Position numbers and translations under genes: made by a program. The notes under the pieces were generated by a model. It was not told the origin of the DNA. It saw only the letters and a program-made list of their open reading frames with translations, and ran no database searches. Of a stretch of 64,000 bases of DNA, positions 45,272 through 53,931 are shown piece after piece; the first letter of the stretch is position 1; each line of letters opens with the position of its first letter. This DNA is from Massilia sp. R2A-15. GTDB lineage: Bacteria > Pseudomonadota > Gammaproteobacteria > Burkholderiales > Burkholderiaceae_D. The DNA lies in the NCBI RefSeq assembly GCF_030704305.1, contig NZ_CP131935.1:2356001-2420000 (forward strand). Direction: 5' to 3'.

Positions 45272-47095
45272 ATGAAGAGATTTCCATTGATTCCAGGTTC
45301 CGTCAGCACCTGCACCGGCCTGCGCCCGCTCGCGCTCGCCTTGGGCGCCGCGCTGGCCGCCATGATCGGCAGCGCCGGCGCGGCCGACTTCACGGACGGC
45401 GTCAACCAGTACGCACGCGGCCGCATCCTGGTCGAAGCGCGCGCCGGCCTGGCGGGCGACGACCTCGAAAAAATCCTCAAGGTCCACGGCGGCAAGCGCC
45501 GCAAGATCGGCCAGTCGAACCTGCACGTGGTGGAACTGCCGGCGGGCGTGTCGGAAGTGGACGTGGTCGAACAGCTGCGCCGCAACCCGGCGCTGCGCCA
45601 CGTCGAGCTGGACCGCCGCGTCAGGAGCACGATGGCGGTGACCGATCCCTACATCGGCAGCGAGTGGCACATTCCGAAAATCGGCGCCAGCACCGCGTGG
45701 GACATCACCCAGGGCGCCGGTGTGACGATCGCCATTCTCGATTCGGGCGTGGACGGCGCGCACCCGGACCTGGCGCCGAACCTGGTGGCCGGCTACAACA
45801 TGTACAGCAATAACACCGACACCTCGGACGTGTGCGGCCACGGCACCGCCGTCGCCGGCTCGGCCGCGGCGCGCACGAACAACGGCGCCGGTGTGGCCGG
45901 CGTCGCGGGCCAGGCGAAGATCATGCCGATCCGCGTCGCCTACTTCGACAGCGCCAGCGGCGGTTGCTACGCCTACACCAGCACGATCGCCGACGGCATC
46001 ACCTGGGCCGCCGACCACGGCGCGCGCATCGCCAACGTCAGCTACGGTCCGCTGGCGGGAAGCGCCACCATCCAGAGCGCGGCGAACTACATGAAGAGCA
46101 AGGGCGGCCTGGTGTTCGTCTCGGCCGGCAACAACGGCGTGGACGAGAACATCACGCCGACCACCAGCCTGATCGCGATCTCGGCCACCGACGCGAACGA
46201 CAACAAGGCCAGCTGGTCGAGCTACGGCTCGTTCGTCTCGCTGGCCGCGCCCGGCGAGAACATCTGGACCACCTCCAAGGGCGGCATCTACCAGGGCTGG
46301 AACGGCACCTCGTTCGCCAGCCCGGTCGCGGCGGGCGTGGCGGCGCTGATGATGGCGGCCAATCCGGCGCTGGACGGCGCGAAGATCGAGCAGGCTCTGT
46401 ACTCGACCGCGGTGGACCTCGGCCCCGCCGGGCGCGACGCGAACTTCGGCTACGGCCGGGTGAACGCCGCCGCGGCCGTCAATGCCGTGCGCACGGCGCC
46501 GCCGCCGCCGGCCGACACCCAGGCTCCCACCTCGGCCATCACCTCGCCGGCGGCCAGTTCCACGGTCAGCGGCATCGTGACGGTCAACGTGGCCGCCAGC
46601 GACAACGTCGGCGTGGACCATGTGGAACTGAAAGCGAACGGCACCGTGGTCGGCACCGACAGCGCCAGCCCGTTCAGCTTCAGCTGGAATTCGGCCAACG
46701 TGGCCAACGGCATGAACACGCTGGTGGCGACCGCGTTCGACAAGGCAGGCAACGCCACCGCGTCGGCGCCGGTAGCGGTCAACGTGGCCAACACCACCAC
46801 GCCGCCGGCCAAGGACACGACGCCGCCAGTGGTGAAGATCGACAACCCTACCGCCGGCACGGTCAGCGGCACGGTGTCGGTCAACGTCAGCGCCAGCGAC
46901 AACAGCGGCGCCGCCGGCATCAGCGAGTCGCTGTACATCGACAACGCGCTGGTCGCCACCGGCAAGGGCGGCGCGCTGGCCTACAGCTGGCGCACCAGCC
47001 GCGCCGCGACCGGCGCGCACACCATCAAGGCCGTGGCGAAAGACGCCGCCGGCAACACGTCGAGCGTGTCGGTGACGGTGAACGTCACGCGATAA
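45272..47095 (+). CDS. Secreted subtilisin-family serine protease with Ig-like repeats
   Basis: A 607-residue S8 protease. A signal peptide (about 1-35) and an inhibitor-like prodomain precede the catalytic domain: AILDSGVDGAHPD (Asp about 157), VCGHGTAVAGSAA (His about 190), and GTSFASPVAAGVA (Ser about 347). After GYGRVNAAAAVNAV a Pro/Thr linker leads to two Ig-like repeats, each starting with a TSAITSP/VVKIDNP stretch and a VTVNVAASDN/VSVNVSASDN strand. Likely exported by Sec and perhaps the type II system. A terminator follows at 47119. Confidence 0.93.
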   Translation: MKRFPLIPGSVSTCTGLRPLALALGAALAAMIGSAGAADFTDGVNQYARGRILVEARAGLAGDDLEKILKVHGGKRRKIGQSNLHVVELPAGVSEVDVVEQLRRNPALRHVELDRRVRSTMAVTDPYIGSEWHIPKIGASTAWDITQGAGVTIAILDSGVDGAHPDLAPNLVAGYNMYSNNTDTSDVCGHGTAVAGSAAARTNNGAGVAGVAGQAKIMPIRVAYFDSASGGCYAYTSTIADGITWAADHGARIANVSYGPLAGSATIQSAANYMKSKGGLVFVSAGNNGVDENITPTTSLIAISATDANDNKASWSSYGSFVSLAAPGENIWTTSKGGIYQGWNGTSFASPVAAGVAALMMAANPALDGAKIEQALYSTAVDLGPAGRDANFGYGRVNAAAAVNAVRTAPPPPADTQAPTSAITSPAASSTVSGIVTVNVAASDNVGVDHVELKANGTVVGTDSASPFSFSWNSANVANGMNTLVATAFDKAGNATASAPVAVNVANTTTPPAKDTTPPVVKIDNPTAGTVSGTVSVNVSASDNSGAAGISESLYIDNALVATGKGGALAYSWRTSRAATGAHTIKAVAKDAAGNTSSVSVTVNVTR

Positions 47096-47118
47096 GCGCC
47101 ACGCGCTAGCAAGCCTCG

Positions 47119-47154
47119 ATGGGCGACGCACAGCAATGCCGTCGCCCATTTTTT
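47119..47154 (+). terminator. Rho-independent terminator of the subtilase gene
   Basis: ATGGGCGACG (47119-47128) pairs with CGTCGCCCAT (47140-47149), 10 perfect pairs with an 11-base loop, followed by a T run to 47154. It begins 23 bases after the protease stop. Clear by inspection. Confidence 0.9.
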
Positions 47155-47211
47155 CTACCCGTTTCCAGTGCGGCACGGGCCGGCGGACTCATGTTCGGCG
47201 GCCGAAAAACC

Positions 47212-47299
47212 GTCGTGCCCGCGCAGGCGGGCATCCATGCTGAGCATCTCGATGAGCTAAAGCACGCTCAGCATGGGTACCTGCCTCCGCAGGTATGAC
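47212..47299. repeat. Family B interspersed repeat pair
   Basis: GTCGTGCCCGCGCAGGCGGG at 47212 and, inverted, GGGTACCTGCCTCCGCAGG at 47275, ending TATGAC. The spacer holds CATGCTGAGCATCTCGATGA and its partial inverse, so a larger cruciform is possible. Confidence 0.85.
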
Positions 47300-47404
47300 G
47301 GGCTAACTCAGATCCCGCCCACATTTTCGTGCCGGCTGCCACTTTCTTGAGCACGCCGATAAATAGGTCGGCCGTACTAGGGAACGCACCAAACAGATAC
47401 CTGT

Positions 47405-47429
47405 TTTACCCACAGAATCTGTGGGTAAA
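47405..47429. repeat. Perfect 11-base inverted repeat
   Basis: TTTACCCACAG (47405-47415), AAT, CTGTGGGTAAA (47419-47429). Its arms contain TTACCCACA, one base from a DnaA box, facing each other. It is 36 bases beyond the end of the gcd gene. No strong T run follows, so regulatory or structural use is open. The rest of this 369-base gap is accounted for by the terminator and repeat entries. Confidence 0.6.
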
Positions 47430-47464
47430 GTTCAACAATATTAATCTTGCTATAAAAACCATAA

Positions 47465-49855
47465 TTATGGGATTTTCTTCGGCAGCGCGTAGGCGATCAC
47501 GTAATCGCCGGCGCGGGTGTTGGTCGAGCCGTGTCCGCCGACGGCCACCACCAGGTACTGGCGTCCGTCGGCGCCGGTGTAGGTCATCGGCGTGGCCTGC
47601 CCTCCCGCCGGCAGCCGGCTTTCCCACAGCTGGCGACCTGTGGTGACGTCGTAGCCGCGCACGTAGTTGTCCAGCGTGCCGGACAGGAAGGCGACGCCGC
47701 CGCCGGTGACCACCGCCCCGCCCAGGCTGGGCACGCCCATCCGGAACGGCAGCGGCAGCGGCGACAGGTCGCGCACGGTGCCGTTGCGGTGCTTCCACAC
47801 GATCTTGCCGGCGGCCAGGTCCACGCCGGCAACGTACCCCCAGGGCGGCGCCTGGCAGGGAATCCCCAGCGGCGAGACGAAGGGATGCAGCTTCACCGCG
47901 AACGGCGCGCCGAAGTTCTCGTTCAGGGCCGGCAGGCTGCCTTTCGGCGAACCGCCTTGCTGCACCAGCAGCGCCTTGTCGTCCGGCCGCGGCACCAGCG
48001 TCGAAATGAACGCGAGGTACACCGGCGTGGCGAACGCAATCTGGCGCTGCGGATCGACCGCCACCCCGCCCCAGTTGAACACGCCAAAATTGCCCGGATG
48101 GATCAGCGAGCCGCGGACCGAAGGCGGCGTGAAGCGGCCGTCGTAGCGCACGCGCTGCAACGCGATGCGGCAGGCCAGCTGGTCGAGCATGGTGGCGCCC
48201 CACATGTCGCGTCCCGCCAGGCGCGGCGGATCGAACGACAGCTGCGACATCGGCTGGGTCGGCGCGCTGCGGTCGCCCTCGGCGGCCCCCTGCGGCGCCG
48301 GGACTTCGGCCACCGGCACGACCGGCTTGCCGGTGCGCCGGTCCAGCACGAACAATTCTCCCTGCTTGGTCGGCTGCACCAGCGCGGGCACCGCGGCGCC
48401 GCCCAGCGCCAGGTCAACCAGCGTCGGCTGCGCCGGCACGTCGTAGTCCCACAGGTCGTGGTGCACGGTCTGGAACACCCAGCGCACCTTGCCGGTGGCG
48501 AGGTCGAGCGCGACCACCGACGACGAATATTTTTCCACCGCGGCGCTGCGCCTGCCACCCCACTGGTCGGGCGGCTGGTTGCCCATCGGGAGGTAGACCA
48601 TGCCGAGCGTTTCGTCCACGCTGGCGATCGACCAGCTGTTGGGCGAATTGGCCGTGTACTGGCGGCCGGCGCCGATCGGCGCGGTGTCGTCCGGATTGGC
48701 CGAGTCCCAGTTCCACACCAGCGCGCCGGTGTCGATGTCGAACGCGCGGATCACGCCCGACGCTTCGCTGGTCGAGACGTTGTCGAGCACCGTGCCGCCA
48801 ACGATCACCAGCTTGCTGGTCACCACCACCGGCGAGGTCGAATAATATGCGCCGGGCCGGCGGTTCGGCATGTTTGCCCACAGGTCGATCTCGCCCTTGC
48901 CGCCGAATTTGGCGCACGGCTCGCCGTTTTCGGCGTCCAACGCCAGCAGGCGCCCGTCGGCGGTGGGCATGAACAATTTGGCTGCGCACCCGCCGCCGGC
49001 CACCGGTTCCGAGGACGGCGGCTGGTACGACAGCCCGCGGCAAGTCAGGTGCTGCAGCGCCAGCCCCGCCGGCAACTGGATGTCGCGGCGCCACAGCTGG
49101 ACGCCGCTGGTGGCGTCGAGCGCCACCACCGACTGGTGCGGCGTGCACAGGTACAGGCGCCGGCCGGCCTTCAGCGGCGTGACTTCGAATGTCGTTTCCG
49201 CCGGGTCGCCCGGCCTGCCGCGCAGGTCGCCGCTGCGGTAGCGCCACGCTTCGCGCAAAGCGCCGACATTTGCCGGGGTAATGTCGGCAAGCGGCGAATA
49301 GCGCTGGCCGTAGGCAGTGCGGCCGTAAGCGCGCCATTCGCCGGGCGGCACCGCCTGCGCGGCGGCGTCATTCTGCCGGGCGACGGCCGGCGCTGCCGGC
49401 AAGGCGCCGGCGATGTCGTACGGGTCGCGCGTCAGCGCCACGCCGCCCGCCACCACGCACGCCGCCAGCACGGCGCACAACGCCAGCGCGGAGGCGCTGC
49501 GCAGCGAGGGGGCGCCGGGGCGGTCCAGGCCGCGCCGCACCCAGGGCGATATCAGCAGCAAGCCGATGACGAACGGCAAGTCGAGGCGCGCCGTCAGCGG
49601 CCACCAGTCCAGGCCGCTTTCCCACAGTGCCCACGCCAGCGTGCCGCCAAGCAGCAGCGCATGGGCGCCCAGCGCGGCAGCCGAGCGGGCCAGCACCAGC
49701 GCGCCGCCGGCGCACATCAGAATGCCAGCCGCAAGGTAGTAGGCGCTGCCGCCGAGCGCGATCAGCCAGGCGCCTGCCAGCGCAATGCCGACGCCGAGGA
49801 TCGCCAGCAGCGCACCGGTGCCCGCAATCAGCGGGGAACGCGAATCGGGATGCAT
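47465..49855 (-). CDS. gcd: Membrane-bound PQQ-dependent glucose dehydrogenase
   Basis: A 796-residue quinoprotein oxidising glucose to gluconolactone in the periplasm and reducing ubiquinone. Five N-terminal membrane segments (about 10-145) are followed by an eight-bladed propeller: EWRAYGRTAYGQRYSPLADI, VVALDATSGVQLWRRD, MPTADGRLLALDAENGEPCAKFG, VHHDLWDYDVPAQPTL, LFVLDRRTGKPVVPVAEVP, GAVVTGGGVAFLSGTLDNY. These fit Gcd. PQQ biosynthesis genes are not in the window. Confidence 0.95.
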   Translation of the reverse strand: MHPDSRSPLIAGTGALLAILGVGIALAGAWLIALGGSAYYLAAGILMCAGGALVLARSAAALGAHALLLGGTLAWALWESGLDWWPLTARLDLPFVIGLLLISPWVRRGLDRPGAPSLRSASALALCAVLAACVVAGGVALTRDPYDIAGALPAAPAVARQNDAAAQAVPPGEWRAYGRTAYGQRYSPLADITPANVGALREAWRYRSGDLRGRPGDPAETTFEVTPLKAGRRLYLCTPHQSVVALDATSGVQLWRRDIQLPAGLALQHLTCRGLSYQPPSSEPVAGGGCAAKLFMPTADGRLLALDAENGEPCAKFGGKGEIDLWANMPNRRPGAYYSTSPVVVTSKLVIVGGTVLDNVSTSEASGVIRAFDIDTGALVWNWDSANPDDTAPIGAGRQYTANSPNSWSIASVDETLGMVYLPMGNQPPDQWGGRRSAAVEKYSSSVVALDLATGKVRWVFQTVHHDLWDYDVPAQPTLVDLALGGAAVPALVQPTKQGELFVLDRRTGKPVVPVAEVPAPQGAAEGDRSAPTQPMSQLSFDPPRLAGRDMWGATMLDQLACRIALQRVRYDGRFTPPSVRGSLIHPGNFGVFNWGGVAVDPQRQIAFATPVYLAFISTLVPRPDDKALLVQQGGSPKGSLPALNENFGAPFAVKLHPFVSPLGIPCQAPPWGYVAGVDLAAGKIVWKHRNGTVRDLSPLPLPFRMGVPSLGGAVVTGGGVAFLSGTLDNYVRGYDVTTGRQLWESRLPAGGQATPMTYTGADGRQYLVVAVGGHGSTNTRAGDYVIAYALPKKIP

Positions 49856-50007
49856 CGGCGGCTCCTTTTATTTTTCTGCCCATGCGTTTGACGCCGCCGC
49901 GCCCCATTTCGTTCGCGCTATTTCAGCGTTTGCCTCTCCGAGTCGTAACCATTGCGGTTCGCGGAACGCCCTATAATCGGGCGCAACAGAAATCGACAGG
50001 AACAATC

Positions 50008-50769
50008 ATGAAGCACCGCCTTTCCTTCGCCGTGCTGCTGGCGGGCATCGCCGGCAGCGCCCTCGCCGACGAAACCGCCGCGGTCACGCCCTACCGCCCT
50101 TCCGTCTCCACGCCGGCGCAACTGCCCGCCGTGGGCCAGCTCGAATATGAGGCCGGCTTCCTGGACGCGCGCGGTCACGGCGAGCGGCGCGACAGCATGC
50201 CGGTGCTGTTCAAGCTGGCGTTCTCCGAGCAGTGGGGCGTGTTGTTCGGCGGCGACGCCTACGTGTCCTCGCGCGACGCCGACGGCACGCGCGCACGCGG
50301 GCTGGGCGACACCCAGATCACTCTCAAGCGCGCCTTCGTCATCGACAGCGCCACGGCGTTCGGCCTCGAGTTCGGCGCCAAGCTGCCGACCGCCAAAGAC
50401 AGCATCGGCAGCGGCAAGGCCGACTACACGGTCAACACCATCTACAGCCATGACATCGGCAAGGTCCACATGGACGCCAACGCCAACCTGACGCGCCTGG
50501 GCGCGCAGGAAGAAGGCGCCAGCCGCAACCAGTACGGCCTGTCGGCCTCGTTTTCCGTTCCGGTATCCGGGCAATGGGCCGCGACGGCGGAGTTGTCCGG
50601 CACCCGCCGCGCCGGCGCCGAGCGCACCGCCCAGGTGCTGCTGGCGGCGGCCTGGAGTCCGACCAAACGCCTGACCATCGACTTCGGCGTGGCGCACGGA
50701 TTGACGTCGGCGACGCCCGAATGGTCGCTGTTCTCCGGGCTGGTGGTGCCGCTGACGCAGTTCCGCTAG
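50008..50769 (+). CDS. Outer-membrane beta-barrel-like protein (MetA/phenol-type)
   Basis: A 253-residue exported protein: signal peptide ending SALA, then alternating beta-strand segments such as GQLEYEAGFLDARG, LFKLAFSEQWGVLFGGDAYV, GDTQITLKRAFV, FGLEFGAKLPTAKDSIG, and WSLFSGLVVPLTQFR, ending in Arg. This resembles the MetA-pathway-of-phenol-degradation-like transporter family (often annotated transporter). Its cargo is unknown. The end overlaps the convergent DsbA-like gene by four bases. Confidence 0.7.
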   Translation: MKHRLSFAVLLAGIAGSALADETAAVTPYRPSVSTPAQLPAVGQLEYEAGFLDARGHGERRDSMPVLFKLAFSEQWGVLFGGDAYVSSRDADGTRARGLGDTQITLKRAFVIDSATAFGLEFGAKLPTAKDSIGSGKADYTVNTIYSHDIGKVHMDANANLTRLGAQEEGASRNQYGLSASFSVPVSGQWAATAELSGTRRAGAERTAQVLLAAAWSPTKRLTIDFGVAHGLTSATPEWSLFSGLVVPLTQFR

Positions 50770-51323
50770 GGCTCGGTCAACGCGAAGCGCACAGCTTTTT
50801 CCAGCGTTTCCAGGCTGAACGACACGTCGATCGGCACATCGTTGAGGAAGAAGCTCGGCGTGCCGCGCAAGCCGAGGCGGACGCCCGCGGCGTGGTGTTC
50901 GCGCACCCGCTGCAGGTAGACGTGGTCGGCCAGCTCGGCCCGGAAACGCGTCATGTCCAGCTCGATCGCTTCGGCGTCGCGCATGATGCCCGCCTGCGAC
51001 ATGTGCATGGTCTGGCGAAACAGCAATTCGTGCATCTCCCAGAACTTGCCCTGCGCCGCCGCTGCCTCGGACGCCTCGGCCGCCAGCTCGGCATGGGGGT
51101 GCGCAGCCCCATCGGGAAAGTGGCGGAACACGAAGCGGATCTGCTCGCCGAACGCATCGAGCAGGTGCTTCACCTCCAGCTGGGCCTGCATGCAGCGCGG
51201 ACACTCGTAATCGCCGTATTCCACCAGGGTCACCGGCGAATACACGCTGCCGGCTTCGTGCTCGCTGCCCGGCAGGCCCGCGGGGTGGACCGGGTCGCCG
51301 TTGTCGTCAATCTCGTCGTTCAT
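50766..51323 (-). CDS. DsbA-family thioredoxin-fold protein
   Basis: A 185-residue protein with a CPRC active site in VEYGDYECPRCMQAQ (about 38-41), a helical insertion (GKFWEMHELLFRQTMHM) and the cis-Pro region LRGTPSFFLND. No signal peptide is evident, so the location is unclear; it fits the thioredoxin-4/DsbA-like group rather than classical DsbA. The ATG overlaps the MFS exporter stop (ATGA), suggesting it serves the exporter operon. Confidence 0.85.
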   Translation of the reverse strand: MNDEIDDNGDPVHPAGLPGSEHEAGSVYSPVTLVEYGDYECPRCMQAQLEVKHLLDAFGEQIRFVFRHFPDGAAHPHAELAAEASEAAAAQGKFWEMHELLFRQTMHMSQAGIMRDAEAIELDMTRFRAELADHVYLQRVREHHAAGVRLGLRGTPSFFLNDVPIDVSFSLETLEKAVRFALTEP

Positions 51324-52786
51324 ATTGCACCCTCCTTTACTGTACCGAGCCAGGCAAAGGCGCAGCCGGCCGCCGCCAGCGCCGCCACGCCCGACGCCAC
51401 CGCCACCAGCCGGAACGCCGCCTCCAGTTGCACGCCGCGCGCCGCCAGCAGCAATCCCAGCAGCGACGTCGCCACCAGGCCGCCCGAACGCGCCACCGCG
51501 CTGTTGAAGCCGGACGCGACGCCCGTGTGCTTCGCATCGACACCGGCCAGCACCGCGGTCGTCAGCGGCGCGACGGCGCCGGCCATGCCCAGCGAAATGA
51601 GCAGCAGCGCCGGCAGCGTGGTGCTCCAGTATGCGCCGCCCTCGCCGATGCGCGTCGCGAGAAAGAATCCGCAGGCGACCACCAGCGGCGCGACCGACAG
51701 CGGCAGGCGCGGGCCGGTGCGCGCCGCCAGCTTGCCCATGGCCGAGGAGCCGAGCGCGATCACGATCGGCAGCGGCAGCAAGGCGGCGCCGGCCGCCGTG
51801 GCCGAATAGCCGCCCGCCTCGATCAGCACGAACGGCAGCGCGACCAGCAGCGCGCCCAGGGCGCCGTAGAGCAGGAAGGTCAGCAGGTTCAGGCCGACGA
51901 AGCTGGGCGATGCGAACAGGCCGAGCGGCAGCATCGCGCCTTCGCCGGCGCGCGCTTCGGCGAACAGGAACGCCGCCAGCACCGCCAGGCCGGCGCCCAT
52001 CGCGGCAAGCGCCGCGCCGCTGACGCTCGCCGCGGCCGACGCCGACGTCAGGCCCCAGGTCAGGCTGGCCAGGCCGATGCTCGCCAGCGCCGCGCCGGCC
52101 AGGTCCAGCGGCTGGCTGGCGTGCGTAGGGTCGGCCGGCAGCGAGCGCGCGCCGAGCCACACGGTGAGCGCGGCGATCGGCAGGTTGATCAGGAAAATCG
52201 CGCGCCAGCCGAACAGGTCGATTAGTTGGCCGCCGAGCAGCGGCGCGATGGCGCCGCCGGCCGCGCCCACCGCTGCCCAGATGCCGACCGCTTTGCCGCG
52301 CGCTTCGCCGGCGAAGCTGGCGCCGAGGATCGCCAGGCTGGACGGCATCAGCATCGCCGCGCCGCAGCCTTGCAGCACGCGCCCGGCGACCAGCCAGGCC
52401 AGGCTGCCGGCGGCGGCGCACAGCAGCGAGGCCAGCGCGAACAGCGCCACGCCGAGCAGCAGGACGCGTTTGCGGCCGAAGCGGTCGCCGGCGGCGCCCC
52501 CGAGCAGCAGCAGCGCCGACAGCGGCAGCAGGTAGCCGTTGACGATCCAAGACAGCCCGGCGCCGTGGGCCTGCAGGCTGCGTCCGATGGCGGGCAGGCC
52601 GACGTTGACGACCGAGCCGTCGATGAAGGCCAGGCTGGACGCAAGGATGGTGGTGATGAGTATGCGCGTGGCGCCGCCGCCGGCCGGCGCGTGCGTGCAT
52701 GGCATCGCTTCGGCCAGGGCGCGGTCGCAGGCGGGAGGCAGCGCGGAACTCATCGGGAGGAAGGTGATCGGGCTCGAATGCTTCAT
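51320..52786 (-). CDS. MFS transporter, DHA2 (14-helix drug:proton) family
   Basis: A 488-residue membrane protein with about 14 hydrophobic segments. Signatures: ASSLAFIDGSVVNVGLPAI (DHA2 motif D1 region), LSALLLLGGAAGDRFGRKR (motif A), GRVLQGCGAAMLMPSSLAIL and GKAVGIWAAVGAAGGAIAPL. It probably exports a hydrophobic compound. Its stop overlaps the downstream DsbA-like gene; no TetR regulator or membrane-fusion protein is adjacent. A second Met at residue 12 is possible as start. Confidence 0.88.
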   Translation of the reverse strand: MKHSSPITFLPMSSALPPACDRALAEAMPCTHAPAGGGATRILITTILASSLAFIDGSVVNVGLPAIGRSLQAHGAGLSWIVNGYLLPLSALLLLGGAAGDRFGRKRVLLLGVALFALASLLCAAAGSLAWLVAGRVLQGCGAAMLMPSSLAILGASFAGEARGKAVGIWAAVGAAGGAIAPLLGGQLIDLFGWRAIFLINLPIAALTVWLGARSLPADPTHASQPLDLAGAALASIGLASLTWGLTSASAAASVSGAALAAMGAGLAVLAAFLFAEARAGEGAMLPLGLFASPSFVGLNLLTFLLYGALGALLVALPFVLIEAGGYSATAAGAALLPLPIVIALGSSAMGKLAARTGPRLPLSVAPLVVACGFFLATRIGEGGAYWSTTLPALLLISLGMAGAVAPLTTAVLAGVDAKHTGVASGFNSAVARSGGLVATSLLGLLLAARGVQLEAAFRLVAVASGVAALAAAGCAFAWLGTVKEGAI

Positions 52787-52830
52787 GATAGGTGAAACAG
52801 CACGATTCTGCCGGCGTGCGCGCTCAGGAT

Positions 52831-52900
52831 GGGGTCAGGTCCGCGGGACCAGACCACGATGCCGGACGGAGCCGGGGTCTGGTCCCGCGGACCTGACCCC
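52831..52900. repeat. Family A repeat, inverted pair
   Basis: Copies at 52831-52857 (slightly degenerate, ending GACCAC) and 52874-52900, in inverted order, between the divergent DHA2 and CDF genes. Here the core reads GGTCCGCGGGACC/GGTCCCGCGGACC rather than with TGC. Confidence 0.85.
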
Positions 52901-52962
52901 ATTTTTGATGGCCCGAACAAGTTAAAATATCACTTTCACCATTTTCGCAAAGACAGCAGCGC

Positions 52963-53916
52963 ATGAATTTCGAACACGACGATCACGAAGACAGTCCGGC
53001 CACCCAGGCCGCGCGCGCCGCCGCCGCTTCGCGCAGCACCTGGGTCAGCGTGGCCGTCAATATCGCGCTGTCGGCCCTGCAGATCGGCGTGGGCGTATTC
53101 TCGAAATCGCAGGGCCTGATCGCCGACGGCATCCATTCGCTGTCCGACCTGGTGGCCGACTTCGTCGTGCTGATCGCCGGCCATCACAGCAAGAAAGACG
53201 CCGACGAGGACCACCCGTACGGCCACCAGCGCTTCGAGACCGCCGCGTCGCTGGTGCTCGGCGCCCTGCTGCTGGCCGTCGGCGTGGGTATGCTGTGGTC
53301 GGCCTTCGTCAAGCTGCAGTCGCCCGCCAGCGTGCCGCAGGTGCATGCGGTGGCGCTGTGGGTCGCCGGCGCCGCGCTGGTCGCCAAGGAATCCCTGTTC
53401 CGCTACATGATCGCCATCGCCAAGCGCGTCAAGTCGAGCATGCTGGTGGCCAACGCCTGGCACGCGCGCTCGGACGCCGCCTCCTCGCTGGTGGTTGGCA
53501 TCGGCATCGCCGGCAACCTGGCCGGCTACCCGATCCTCGACCCGATCGCCGCGCTGATCGTCGGCTTCATGATCGGCAAGATGGGCTGGAGCTTCGGCTG
53601 GGACGCGCTGCACGACCTGATGGACCGCGCCGTCGACGAGCGCGAAGTCGAGGCGATCCGCGCAACGCTGGTGGACACGCCGGGCGTGAAGGGCGTGCAC
53701 GACATCCGTACCCGCAAGATGGGCGACATGATCGTGGTGGACGTGCACCTCGAAGTCGATGCCGCCCTGACGGTCGAAGACGGCCATGCGATCGCGGTCG
53801 CGGCGCGCCAGCGCGTGCTGCAGCGGCACCGGGTGCTGAACCTGATGACGCACGTCGATCCCTGGCGCCGGGACGACCTGGACCACCGCGCGGTGGCCGC
53901 TTCGTCCTCCGCCTAG
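52963..53916 (+). CDS. Cation diffusion facilitator family transporter
   Basis: A 317-residue CDF protein. Metal-site motifs: ADGIHSLSDLVADFVVL (HxxxD) and ANAWHARSDAASSLVVG (second HxxxD) in predicted helices 2 and 5; KKDADEDHPYGHQRFETAAS lies between helices 2 and 3. A cytoplasmic domain (about 205-317) includes GVKGVHDIRTRKMGDM. Likely exports Zn, Fe or a similar divalent cation by proton exchange. It is 15 bases upstream of a P-type ATPase. Confidence 0.9.
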   Translation: MNFEHDDHEDSPATQAARAAAASRSTWVSVAVNIALSALQIGVGVFSKSQGLIADGIHSLSDLVADFVVLIAGHHSKKDADEDHPYGHQRFETAASLVLGALLLAVGVGMLWSAFVKLQSPASVPQVHAVALWVAGAALVAKESLFRYMIAIAKRVKSSMLVANAWHARSDAASSLVVGIGIAGNLAGYPILDPIAALIVGFMIGKMGWSFGWDALHDLMDRAVDEREVEAIRATLVDTPGVKGVHDIRTRKMGDMIVVDVHLEVDAALTVEDGHAIAVAARQRVLQRHRVLNLMTHVDPWRRDDLDHRAVAASSSA

Positions 53917-53931
53917 AACGATGAGGCCATC

